A stretch of 49,129 nucleotides of DNA, from the NCBI GenBank assembly GCA_016198125.1, contig JACQJG010000009.1, forward strand, positions 69,104 to 118,232. Direction: 5' to 3'. The stretch is from Candidatus Iainarchaeum sp. (GTDB taxonomy: Archaea; Iainarchaeota; Iainarchaeia; Iainarchaeales; VGJJ01). Under the pieces are notes generated by a model. It was given only the letters and a program-made list of their open reading frames with translations, had not been told where the DNA came from and did no database searches. Shown here piece by piece: positions 17,635 through 25,532 of this stretch. The stretch's first letter is position 1; each line of letters opens with the position of its first letter. Both the position numbers and the translations under genes were made by a program.

Positions 17635-17927
17635 ATGGCGAGCAAACCAGAAGGATGCAACCCCTGCAAGTTGCGCCAGGAACAAAAAATCTCCAAACGC
17701 ATGGCCCAGACCCGTTCAAAAAAATCATTGTCGATCATGAAGTGCATGAAGCCATTTTGAAACGTGCGGGTCATGGCCTAAACGCCCATCGGATTGCGCG
17801 GCGCAAGGAATTCGAATACCTCCAGCGCACCGGCCAATTAAACCCATTCATGAAATGGCTCAAGCATATATATCCAACGGCCTACCGGGAGCGCGTGAAA
17901 GCATGGAAGTTCAAGCCCGCCCAATAG
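17635..17927 (+). pseudogene. Small gene interrupted by a one-base frameshift at an A7 run
   Basis: Two overlapping frames look like halves of one protein of about 97 residues. The first starts at the ATG 17635 (MASKPEGCNPCKLRQEQ, with a CxxC-like CNPC) and runs to a TGA at 17758. The second is open to a TAG at 17927 and reads KKIIVDHEVHEAIL, then FEYLQRTGQLNPFMKWL. They join cleanly if one extra A is placed in the A run at 17718-17724, which is a minus-one shift. This may be a sequencing error in the homopolymer, a real mutation or programmed slippage. If the second frame is independent it would start at ATG 17655. The product is unrecognised, basic and soluble. Confidence 0.5.
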
Positions 17928-17955
17928 CCAACCTTAAAAAGGCTTTTGCAGTAGG

Positions 17956-17962
17956 TTTAAAT
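17956..17962 (+). promoter_or_regulatory. TATA-like element for the surface protein gene
   Basis: TTTAAAT lies about 26 bases before the ATG at 17985, which fits a leaderless or nearly leaderless archaeal transcript and supports that start codon. Confidence 0.5.
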
Positions 17963-17984
17963 CAATTATTCATTCAGGTTTGAG

Positions 17985-20777
17985 ATGGGGGAACAAAGGG
18001 TGAACCGGCACGCAGTAATGGGAATAGCATTCATTCTGTTTCTAAGCGGTGCCCAGGCCGTGGCCCCGGTTGTAAGCCTTGAAAGCCCTTCCGGGACCGG
18101 GGTTTACTGGAACGGCGTTAAAACCATTTCCTTCAAAGTAACGGACGCGGATTCAACCGCGGTCCTCAAAGCCAACGTGCAGTACTCGGCCGTGGAAACA
18201 TTCACATCATGGCCCGGAACCCCCATCGTGTCCAACATGGATTTGAACGCAGAAAACTGCGGTGATTCCGATTTCACCACGCAGAACACGTGCACCTTGA
18301 ACTGGAACACTGCCTCCGTTCAGGACAAGAATTATTACATTTACGTGGAAGTAATTGATTCCAACAATGGAAATGAAACGGCAAGCGATTCCACGGACAA
18401 CGCGTTTGCAGTGGACAACATGGTGCCAGAAACCCCTGCTTTTACGAACACAAATGTCACGTGGAAGAACACGAATGCCAATATTACGCTTTCATGCAAT
18501 ACTGACGGTAACGGGGCATTGAACTGTTATACCATCACCTACAAGGTGGACAATGATTCCAACACTGTTTACACGGGCCCCTTCACCATTTCCTCTGACG
18601 GAGACCATCCCATTGCATTCTTTTCAACCGACGCGGCTGGAAACGTTTCGCCCACGACAACCATTCATGCGCTGGTGGACAAGACCGCTCCCACTATTAA
18701 CGGCCAGTCGCCTGCAAGCAGTTCATACACCACTGATAACACGCCCCTTATTGAATTTGACCTCAACGGCTCTCCAAGCGGGCTAATCACTGCGGATTTG
18801 AATATTTTAATTGACGGAAACGTTGTCACCGTGGACATTAACTCTTCCAGCATATCAAATGGGAAGCATTACTCGTACCAACTGCCTTATGTAAAAGCGG
18901 ATGGAGTCATTCAAGTTCAGGTATTCAACGCCTCGGACAACGCGGACAATGATGCAAACCTGAGTTATTCATTCACCGTGGACACTATGACACCAACGTC
19001 GCTGACCATTTCACTGCCGGATTTCACAAACACCGGCAAGCCCTCCATTTCGTTGAGTGCAACTGACGCTTCGGGCATTTCAAAAATGGTTTTCGCGTGC
19101 ACGGACGCAGGGCTTTCAAGCGGAACGGAAGTGAATTATGCCACCAGTTACAGTGATTTCAACATTCTTTTAGGCCCCGGTTGTTCGGGAGGCGACGGAA
19201 CAAAAACGGTTTTCGTTAAATTCAAGGACAATGCGGGAAACTCTTATTCTTCCAGCGTGTCTGATTCAACCAATTATGACACTACCAAGCCCAGCGCGCC
19301 CAGCATAAGTTCAGGCCCCAGTGCTTCCGGAAACACGGTAACGTTAAGCTGGAGCACGCCTTCAGATGGCAGTGGAAGCGGCATAAACAATTACAAAGTA
19401 TACCGCGGCACTGTCAATACTTTTTCAAGTGCAAGCCTTGTCAGCAGCCCCACTGGAACTACGCACACGGATACTGGTTTGAGCGACAATACGTATTATT
19501 ATTGGGTCAAAGCCGTGGACAAAGTGGGATTGGAAAGCGATGAATCCCAGGCTGGGAGTGTTGCAGTGGCAGTCGGCGGTTCAAGTAATCCCAGCGGCGG
19601 CGGAAGCAGTCCAACAACCTCGGATGGATGCGATTATGGATCATCGCTTGCATTCTCTGCAGTTCCAGGAAATGGAGTGCTGAATGCAAGTGTTACCTCC
19701 AGCCAGGCCATGTACAGTGCAACCCTACGCGTAAAACTGCCCAATGCCGCCAGTTCAGTCAAACTGGTGGACGGAGACAATGTGACTGTGTTGAGTGGAA
19801 GTGTTCCTGCTCCAACGCCGTTGATTGGAACGGTTTCCGTGATTTTGTTTGCCAATGACGCGGAAGGAGATTCATGCAATACCACGAAAAACATTGCGGT
19901 AAACAGCACGCTCACTGCTTCTGACACAAATGATGCAATAGGAAGCGGCAATGACACGGGGACAACAGACGAAGAAGGCGCAGGTCCCACAGCGCTTATT
20001 TCACTGGAAGACCTTGAAAATGGAACCGTGGAAGACCAAATAGATATTGCATTTAACTTTGACATTCTTGCAGATATTTTGGCTGAAAGCGGTTTTGCAG
20101 AGAACCGCATTACTGGATTGGTTGCAGAAACCACTCAATTGGCCCGGCAAAACAATTTGAAAAGAACCATTGAACGTGTACGCGTTACTTTGAATGGAGT
20201 TGAAGCGTACGCGTTAAGAGTGACATTGCGCTTTACCAATGCGTCCAGCGATTCCGGCATTGAATTCATTGAAGACGTTCCAAAGGCATTGGCCCAAAGC
20301 GCTTCCCTGCTGGCGAGCGACACGCCTTTTACGGTTGTAAAAGAAGACCCTCAAATCAAGTTTTCCATTTCAAGCCTCGTTCCTGGACAGGAAGTAATTA
20401 TTCGCTATTGGGCCACAACGCCCTTGTCAGAGCTTGATGCCCAGGGAATCATGGCTTTACTCCAGGACGATTTTACTGCACCTGCCCTTATGCTGCGGTC
20501 TGCCGGAACCCCTACAGATGTGGGAAGCGCAATCACTGGACTGGCAGGGTTTGTGGGCGCAAACATTGCATGGATTGGACTCGGTGTTGTAATTATATGG
20601 GGCGTGCTCGTGGGCATGTCACGCATGCGAAACGCCCAGCCTGCAATGATGGGAGAAGGATTGCACACGGTCAACAACAATTGGAATTCGCCCCTGTCTG
20701 GTTTGAAAGTAGCCGAGGCCAGGCGCAAAAAGGAAACCGCTTTGCGCGTGAAAAAATGGCGGTTTGAAGAACAATAA
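17985..20777 (+). CDS. Large secreted surface protein with Ig-like and fibronectin III domains and C-terminal anchor
   Basis: Protein of 930 residues. The N-terminus has a basic stretch and then GIAFILFLSGAQA, a signal peptide. Residues about 30-440 contain repeated bacterial Ig-like units, each with phrases such as DNMVPETPAFTN, DKTAPTINGQSP and DTMTPTSLTIS. A fibronectin type III-like domain follows (about 445-530: PSAPSISSGP, then YKVYRGTVNTF, YYYWVKAVDKVG). A Gly/Ser-rich linker (about 530-545), a beta-rich domain and then a transmembrane helix (about 870-890: WIGLGVVIIWGVLVG) with a basic cytoplasmic tail complete it. It would be a membrane-anchored surface or adhesion protein. Many NxS/T sites suggest N-glycosylation. 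Partners are unknown. Confidence 0.82.
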   Translation: MGEQRVNRHAVMGIAFILFLSGAQAVAPVVSLESPSGTGVYWNGVKTISFKVTDADSTAVLKANVQYSAVETFTSWPGTPIVSNMDLNAENCGDSDFTTQNTCTLNWNTASVQDKNYYIYVEVIDSNNGNETASDSTDNAFAVDNMVPETPAFTNTNVTWKNTNANITLSCNTDGNGALNCYTITYKVDNDSNTVYTGPFTISSDGDHPIAFFSTDAAGNVSPTTTIHALVDKTAPTINGQSPASSSYTTDNTPLIEFDLNGSPSGLITADLNILIDGNVVTVDINSSSISNGKHYSYQLPYVKADGVIQVQVFNASDNADNDANLSYSFTVDTMTPTSLTISLPDFTNTGKPSISLSATDASGISKMVFACTDAGLSSGTEVNYATSYSDFNILLGPGCSGGDGTKTVFVKFKDNAGNSYSSSVSDSTNYDTTKPSAPSISSGPSASGNTVTLSWSTPSDGSGSGINNYKVYRGTVNTFSSASLVSSPTGTTHTDTGLSDNTYYYWVKAVDKVGLESDESQAGSVAVAVGGSSNPSGGGSSPTTSDGCDYGSSLAFSAVPGNGVLNASVTSSQAMYSATLRVKLPNAASSVKLVDGDNVTVLSGSVPAPTPLIGTVSVILFANDAEGDSCNTTKNIAVNSTLTASDTNDAIGSGNDTGTTDEEGAGPTALISLEDLENGTVEDQIDIAFNFDILADILAESGFAENRITGLVAETTQLARQNNLKRTIERVRVTLNGVEAYALRVTLRFTNASSDSGIEFIEDVPKALAQSASLLASDTPFTVVKEDPQIKFSISSLVPGQEVIIRYWATTPLSELDAQGIMALLQDDFTAPALMLRSAGTPTDVGSAITGLAGFVGANIAWIGLGVVIIWGVLVGMSRMRNAQPAMMGEGLHTVNNNWNSPLSGLKVAEARRKKETALRVKKWRFEEQ

Positions 20778-20815
20778 CCCTGTTGTGGGAAAGCAGGATA
20801 AAAAATACAATGTAT

Positions 20816-21112
20816 TTATTGCAACCCTTTTTTTTGCGCGCGTCCACGGGCAACAAACAAAAGGATTCCCGCCATGGAAATGACGCCCATAACGCCCACT
20901 ACCGAATAAAAGTGAATAGGCATTCCAAAAACGCGGTTTAATACATACAACGTTAATGGCACGCACGCAATGGACAGGAAAAACGACCACCCCACTCTAT
21001 ATGGAAGGGAAACTGTTTTGAGGGGAAATAGGCCCAAAGACAAAAAGAACCCTGGAAAAAACGCGGCGCTTGTCATTAAAATAAAGCCTTGAACCAATGC
21101 CCATTCAACCAT
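20816..21112 (-). CDS. Small membrane protein, DUF1616-like
   Basis: Protein of about 98 residues with three hydrophobic segments. The phrase FFPGFFLSLGLFP followed by YRVGWSFFLSIACVPL has the pattern I recall for DUF1616 membrane proteins, where an FxPGxxLxxALFP motif precedes a helix with SxxLVP. DUF1616 proteins are frequent in archaea and have no known reaction. The open frame extends upstream to a GTG at 21157, but the ATG at 21112 is the more natural start. It faces the surface protein gene tail to tail with a gap of about 38 bases, and is divergent from the reductase gene. Confidence 0.5.
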   Translation of the reverse strand: MVEWALVQGFILMTSAAFFPGFFLSLGLFPLKTVSLPYRVGWSFFLSIACVPLTLYVLNRVFGMPIHFYSVVGVMGVISMAGILLFVARGRAQKKGLQ

Positions 21113-21200
21113 GAACCCATTAAACGTCCAAAGGCCTTTTAAAAAAGAACGGCGCACAGTCTAGTAAAAACCTTAAAAGCACGTCAGCGGGGGATATTTT

Positions 21201-22349
21201 TTGGGAAGCCAGGAAATTGGAGTGGTGGGCGCAGGGCCCGTGGGATTGCGGTGCGCCACGCGTTTGGCCGAAAAAGGTTTTTCCGTCAAAGTGTTTGAAG
21301 ACCATGGAGAAGTAGGCACCCCGGTAAACTGTTCAGGCCTCATCAGTAAGTCCAATACTGATTCCCTGGGCATTCCGGTAAAAGAGTGCACGGTCAATGA
21401 AATACGCGGGGCACGCATTTTCGCGCCCAACACAACCATGCTTGAAGTGGAACGCAAAGAACCCGTTGCATACGTGGTAGACCGCGCGCAGTACGACAAG
21501 GTTCATTTAAAGCAGGCCCAGGATGCCGGCGTGCAAATCCAATACCATTCAAGGGTTATTGACGCCCGCGGGGGAACGCTTTTCGTGAAAGTGGGTGAGA
21601 GAGGGGAAATGGAAAAATCAAAGGTCATCGTGGGCGCGGATGGCGTTCAATCCAAGGTGCGCAAAATCATGGGTTTTGAACCTGGAAGCGAATCGTTTGT
21701 GCATTCCATTCAAATGACGGCAAAGGGAAAATTCGACCCGCATTTTGTTGAAGTGCACCTGGGACCGTTTGCCCCGGGTTATTTTGCCTGGGTGATTCCT
21801 GAAAGCAAAAGTGTTGCGCGCATGGGTTTGGGATTCAAAGTTGGAACCAACCCCAATGAGGCATTCAAAAAATTCATTGAATCCAGGGGATTTGAAGTTG
21901 AAACCTGTTTTCATTGTTCCGCCCTTATTCCGTGCACGCCGCCCATGAAAAACGTGGTGAAGGAAAACATGGCTCTTGTGGGAGATGCGGCCATGCAGGC
22001 CAAAGCCACTACCGGAGGCGGGTTGATTTTGGGCGCCATGGCCGCAGACATTCTAAGCGAAAGCATTATAGGGCATTTGAAAAACGGAACGGCGTTGACT
22101 CAATACGAAAAAAACCTGAAAGACTTGAACAAGGAATTCAATCTCCACTGGAAGATCCGCCAGTACTTTAATGCGTTAAATGAAGACCAGGTCAACAGGC
22201 TTTTCATCAAAGCCAAAAAGGCAGGCGTGGAAGAATTCCTTTCAAAGGAAGGCGACATGGACATGCCCTCCAAGTTCATCGGAAAAGCCCTTGCACGCCC
22301 ACGACTGTTTTTGCTTGCCCCCCAATTGCTGAGGATGGCGCTTGCTTAA
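21201..22349 (+). CDS. Geranylgeranyl reductase family FAD protein
   Basis: Flavoprotein of 382 residues. IGVVGAGPVGLRCATRLAE (residues 6-24) is the FAD-binding Rossmann motif and VFEDHGEVGTPVNCSGLIS follows as in digeranylgeranylglycerophospholipid reductases, which saturate the isoprenoid chains of archaeal lipids. ADGVQSKVRK and LVGDAAMQAKATTGGGLI are the second and third signatures of the family (DG and GDA motifs). A TTG start is used; no ATG is available near the motif. A paralogue is encoded at 36430-37674. The next gene follows after 10 bases. Which of the two acts on membrane lipid and which on another isoprenoid cannot be told. Confidence 0.85.
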   Translation: MGSQEIGVVGAGPVGLRCATRLAEKGFSVKVFEDHGEVGTPVNCSGLISKSNTDSLGIPVKECTVNEIRGARIFAPNTTMLEVERKEPVAYVVDRAQYDKVHLKQAQDAGVQIQYHSRVIDARGGTLFVKVGERGEMEKSKVIVGADGVQSKVRKIMGFEPGSESFVHSIQMTAKGKFDPHFVEVHLGPFAPGYFAWVIPESKSVARMGLGFKVGTNPNEAFKKFIESRGFEVETCFHCSALIPCTPPMKNVVKENMALVGDAAMQAKATTGGGLILGAMAADILSESIIGHLKNGTALTQYEKNLKDLNKEFNLHWKIRQYFNALNEDQVNRLFIKAKKAGVEEFLSKEGDMDMPSKFIGKALARPRLFLLAPQLLRMALA

Positions 22350-22359
22350 AGAGATTGCT

Positions 22360-23373
22360 ATGAAAGCAGTGTTCTTTGACCAAAACGGTGGACCCGAAGT
22401 CCTTGGGTATGGCGAGGTTTCAACACCCATTCCAAAAAAAGGCGAGGCACTCATAAAAGTAAAGGCGTGCGCGCTCAACCACTTGGACTTGTGGTTGCGA
22501 AAAAGGCCCATCACATTCAAAGGCCCTCACATTCCAGGCTCGGACGTGGCAGGAGTCGTAGAAGAGGTAAACGGAAAATCAAAATTCAGACCTGGTGACG
22601 AAGTTATCATCAACCCTGCCATTCCATGTGGAACGTGCCAGCCCTGCAAGAACAACCAGCCTTGTGAATTGGTAACCATTTTTGGCGCGAAAACGCAAGG
22701 GGGTTACGCAGAATACGTAACTGTTCCAATCCCCCAGGTATACGCAAAGCCCAAAAACGCTTCCTTTGCCGAAGCCGCGGCGTTTCCCCTCACGTTTTTA
22801 ACGGCGTGGCACATGCTCGTAGGCCGAGCAAACGTGAAAAAAGGGGAAACTGTTTTTGTTTGGGGAGCCTCCGGCGGCCTTGGGTCCGCGGGCATTCAAA
22901 TTGCAAAAAACAGGGGTGCGCGCGTCATTGCGGCTGCAAGGTCCAAAGAAGCTGGAGAAAAAATAAAGGCCATGGGCGTTGACCGTACCGTGAATTATAC
23001 GGAAGAAGATGCGGTACAACAGGTAAAGAATTACACACAAGGCAAGGGCGTGGACATTGTATTCGACAGCGTGGGGGCAAAAACATGGAATGCATCGCTG
23101 GCCATGCTGCGCCCGCATGGAAAACTTGTGTATGCAGGCACAACAAGCGGTGACATGGTTACCTTTGACGCGAGTGACGTGTACTATTATCAGCAGTCCA
23201 TTTTGGGCGCGCGCATGGGAACGAAAAAGGAATTCGAAATGGTGCTGAAACTGTTCTCGCAGGGAAAACTCAAGCCCATGGTGGACAAGGTCTTTCCCCT
23301 GCACCGGGCAAGAGAAGCCCAACAGTGCCTGGAAGAAGGAAAGCAAATGGGAAAAGTTGTGCTCGAAATGTAG
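22360..23373 (+). CDS. Zinc-type medium-chain dehydrogenase/reductase (quinone-reductase-like)
   Basis: NAD(P)H-dependent oxidoreductase of 337 residues. The N-terminal GroES-like catalytic domain has NHLDLWLRKRP and IPGSDVAGVV; Cys90, Cys93, Cys96 and Cys102 would bind the structural zinc. The nucleotide-binding domain contains VWGASGGLGSAGIQIAK (about residues 163-179). It is closest in style to NADPH:quinone reductases and alcohol dehydrogenases of the MDR superfamily. ATG 22360 was chosen over TTG 22342, which overlaps the preceding reductase gene. It may share an operon with the geranylgeranyl reductase, suggesting isoprenoid or quinone-like redox work, but the substrate is unknown. Confidence 0.84.
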   Translation: MKAVFFDQNGGPEVLGYGEVSTPIPKKGEALIKVKACALNHLDLWLRKRPITFKGPHIPGSDVAGVVEEVNGKSKFRPGDEVIINPAIPCGTCQPCKNNQPCELVTIFGAKTQGGYAEYVTVPIPQVYAKPKNASFAEAAAFPLTFLTAWHMLVGRANVKKGETVFVWGASGGLGSAGIQIAKNRGARVIAAARSKEAGEKIKAMGVDRTVNYTEEDAVQQVKNYTQGKGVDIVFDSVGAKTWNASLAMLRPHGKLVYAGTTSGDMVTFDASDVYYYQQSILGARMGTKKEFEMVLKLFSQGKLKPMVDKVFPLHRAREAQQCLEEGKQMGKVVLEM

Positions 23374-23405
23374 AAGTAGTTCACTGGAAGCGGGCTTGCA
23401 AAGGA

Positions 23406-23430
23406 TTTAAATATAAGTCGTTATATACGA
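23406..23430 (+). promoter_or_regulatory. TATA-like promoter and short palindrome before the mazEF-like pair
   Basis: TTTAAATATAAG (23406-23417) is a TATA-like element. It is followed by TCGTTATATACGA (23418-23430), whose outer four bases on each side are inverted repeats. The palindrome ends 16 bases before the ATG at 23447 and is a candidate self-repression site for the antitoxin. Confidence 0.4.
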
Positions 23431-23446
23431 GTTATTGGTGAATTAT

Positions 23447-23674
23447 ATGGCAAGCGTCACTACCATTCAGGTGCCAAAAAAGGTCCTCAACGAACTCAAG
23501 TCAATAAAGGAATACCCCAAACAGCCGTACTCTGAATTGCTGGCTAAAATGGTCAAAGTATTCAAAGAAGCAAAAAAGACCAGCCAATACGACGAATTTC
23601 TCCACAGAATACAACAGTATAAAATGAAGGAATTGTGGGACAACAAGTATGATGAGGTTTGGGATCATGTATGA
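23447..23674 (+). CDS. Antitoxin of a MazEF/PemIK-like pair
   Basis: Small protein of 75 residues. ASVTTIQVPKKVLNELKSI at the start is the strand-then-helix opening of ribbon-helix-helix antitoxins, and the segment YSELLAKMVKVFKE gives the second helix. The C-terminal third is charged and would wrap the toxin. Its stop codon overlaps the start of the toxin gene by 8 bases, a standard toxin-antitoxin layout. An in-frame TTG at 23435 exists, but the ATG at 23447 suits the promoter distance and family form. Confidence 0.68.
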   Translation: MASVTTIQVPKKVLNELKSIKEYPKQPYSELLAKMVKVFKEAKKTSQYDEFLHRIQQYKMKELWDNKYDEVWDHV

Positions 23675-23981
23675 ACCCGGGGACGTCGTGCTGGCTTATT
23701 TGCAATATGCAGACTCCCAAGGTATTAAACAGCGTCCGGCTGTGGTGCTGTATGAAGAACAGGGAAACATTGTTGTTGCCGGGATAACCAGCAATCCCCA
23801 CAGAGTAGGGGTGCCCATTACAACAGAGGAAGGCATGATGGTGGACAGCATCATAAGAACAAATTACATCTTTACAACCGTCGATTTCATGGTAAAAAAG
23901 CGGTTATTCAAATTGTCAAAAAATAAAAAAAGAGAAGTTTACAGTGCATTGAAAGAACGTCTTGGAAGGCTTATTGAATGA
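23667..23981 (+). CDS. MazF/PemK-like endoribonuclease toxin
   Basis: Protein of about 104 residues. MYEPGDVVLAYLQYADSQG followed by KQRPAVVL is the classic opening of the MazF/PemK fold, with the conserved GDVV strand and the RPAVV strand; IVVAGITSN follows where family members have the next strand. Members cleave mRNA at short sites. The ATG at 23667 lies inside the last codons of the antitoxin gene, and the stop codon overlaps the next gene by 4 bases. An earlier in-frame ATG exists at 23649 but lies upstream of the conserved region. The target sequence is unknown. Confidence 0.78.
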   Translation: MYEPGDVVLAYLQYADSQGIKQRPAVVLYEEQGNIVVAGITSNPHRVGVPITTEEGMMVDSIIRTNYIFTTVDFMVKKRLFKLSKNKKREVYSALKERLGRLIE

Positions 23982-24490
23982 GAGTCATCCTCTACATGGC
24001 AGTTACTGTGAATGGGTTGATTGCACGGGAAAACGATGATACGTCCTGGGTGTCCAAAGAGGAATGGAAAAGCTTTCAACGCATGATTAAGCGTGCGGGC
24101 AATATTATCGTTGGCCGCAGGGCTTGTGAAATCATGGCACGCGCCAAGGAACCCGTTCCCCCCTGCCAAGTACTTTCAGTGTCAAGCCAGGGAAACCTTG
24201 AATGCTTGGCTCCGCAGGGAACGTTGTTTTTCCCAAACCCCCAGAGTGCATTGGATTTTTTGGAGGGAAAGAAATTCAAAACTGCGCTGGTGGCAGGAGG
24301 CGCGCACTTGAATGCATCGTTTTTGTCCCAAAATCTTGTGGACGAATTGTACTTGGATGTAGAGCCCGTGCTCATTGGAAAGGGCATTCCCTTGCTTGTG
24401 CCGTCGGACGTTGAACGCAAACTCAAATTCATTGGGGCAAAACGCTTTGGGGAGGGAATTGTGCAACTGCATTACCGAGTTAAAAAATAA
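23978..24490 (+). CDS. RibD C-terminal / dihydrofolate-reductase-like protein
   Basis: Protein of 170 residues of the DHFR-like superfamily. RVILYMAVTVNGLIA at the start, a segment NIIVGRRACEIMAR near residue 43, and TALVAGGAHLNASFLSQNLVDELYLDVEPVLIGKG (about 101-135) match the NADPH-binding pattern of RibD C-terminal reductases (GGA/G motif and the later DELxxxxxPxxxGxG). It probably reduces a pyrimidine- or pterin-like compound. The ATG overlaps the toxin stop codon as ATGA, so it is likely translated with the toxin-antitoxin pair; this may be chance packing. No other riboflavin genes are present in the window. Confidence 0.75.
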   Translation: MRVILYMAVTVNGLIARENDDTSWVSKEEWKSFQRMIKRAGNIIVGRRACEIMARAKEPVPPCQVLSVSSQGNLECLAPQGTLFFPNPQSALDFLEGKKFKTALVAGGAHLNASFLSQNLVDELYLDVEPVLIGKGIPLLVPSDVERKLKFIGAKRFGEGIVQLHYRVKK

Positions 24491-24555
24491 GCCCTCTTGA
24501 GAACTGCAATTTTGTACCAATTCGTTTAAAACGCATTTTTTGCGCGCACAGAGGA

Positions 24556-24565
24556 TTTTAATACC
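24556..24565 (+). promoter_or_regulatory. TATA-like element for the Dpm-like gene
   Basis: TTTTAATACC lies about 29 bases before the ATG at 24590, in a gap of 99 bases that holds no other recognisable element. Confidence 0.45.
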
Positions 24566-24589
24566 CTTGGCGTGTAAAAAATCAATGGT

Positions 24590-25519
24590 ATGCCCAAACC
24601 AAAAACCGTTTGCGTTATTCCTGCGTACAATGAGGAAGGCACGATTGGCAAGGTTGTGCAAGACGTAAAATCACTTGTAGACCTTGTCATTGTAGTGGAT
24701 GATGGAAGCACGGATGCTACTGCAGAGCGCGCGCGCAAGGCAGGGGCAAGCGTGGTAAACACCATTTCCAATAAAGGCCTGGTGGCTGCTGTTTCAAGGG
24801 GATACTTGGAAGCCTTAAGGAATGGCGCGGATATTATTGTTCAAACAGATGCGGACAATCAGTATGATGCCAAAGACATTCCACGGCTTGTCCAGCCCAT
24901 TGTTGAAAACAAGGCAGACCTGGTGCTGGGCATGCGCACAGGAGAGGGCATGGACTTGATGCCAAGTGGAAATAAGTGGGGCAACCGCATTGCTTCCTGG
25001 ATTACTTCCATCAGCGCAGAGAGAAAAATCCACGACGCCCAGACAGGTTTCAGGGCGCTGCGCAGGGAAGTGCTGGAGGACGCGTTTCCAGTGAGCACGT
25101 ATACGTATACGCAGGAAATGATTATTCGTGCCATTAAAAATAATTGGCGCGTACTGGAAGTTCCAGCGCAGTTCAATTTGCGCATTCATGGAAAGTCAAG
25201 GCTTGTGAAAAGTGTGATAGGATATGCCGTCAAGGATGCCGTGGTTTTCATTCGCGCCATCGTGGAATTCAGGCCCCTGCTTTTTTTTGGGCTTCCGGGA
25301 GCCGTGCTGTTTTTTGCCGGATTCGTGCTTGGACTTGAATTATTGTATGGGTTGTACTTGTACTTGGCGTTTGGCGTTTATGCAGAACGCATGGGTACTA
25401 CCATTCTAAGCGTTTTCCTCATGATTTCAGGCATTACCGCCTTCCTCATGGGATTTTTGGCAGACCACATTCAGACAAAGTACCTGCAGTTGCGCAACGA
25501 ACTGCGCAAAATAAAGTAA
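24590..25519 (+). CDS. Dolichol-phosphate mannosyltransferase-like family 2 glycosyltransferase
   Basis: Protein of 309 residues. KTVCVIPAYNEEGTIGKVV (5-23), VVDDGSTDAT (34-43) and TDADNQYDAKDIP (84-96) are the signatures of the DPM1/GtrB group, which moves a sugar from a nucleotide donor to a polyprenyl phosphate on the inner membrane face. FRALRREVLEDAF and RIHGKSRLVKS fit the acceptor-binding region. Two transmembrane helices lie in the last 80 residues. The next gene, 13 bases downstream, encodes a large membrane protein with a GT-C-like look; GT-C enzymes use exactly the polyprenyl-phosphate sugars that this enzyme would make, so the pair may work in series. The sugar is unknown. Confidence 0.86.
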   Translation: MPKPKTVCVIPAYNEEGTIGKVVQDVKSLVDLVIVVDDGSTDATAERARKAGASVVNTISNKGLVAAVSRGYLEALRNGADIIVQTDADNQYDAKDIPRLVQPIVENKADLVLGMRTGEGMDLMPSGNKWGNRIASWITSISAERKIHDAQTGFRALRREVLEDAFPVSTYTYTQEMIIRAIKNNWRVLEVPAQFNLRIHGKSRLVKSVIGYAVKDAVVFIRAIVEFRPLLFFGLPGAVLFFAGFVLGLELLYGLYLYLAFGVYAERMGTTILSVFLMISGITAFLMGFLADHIQTKYLQLRNELRKIK

Positions 25520-25532
25520 TGGAGTGCGCCTT

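Noticed and set aside
20619-20990. Minus-strand frame of 123 codons across the end of the surface protein gene
   Set aside because: It overlaps a well-supported gene and has no promoter or homologous look; the shorter DUF1616-like gene at 20816-21112 is in another frame with better hydrophobic pattern.
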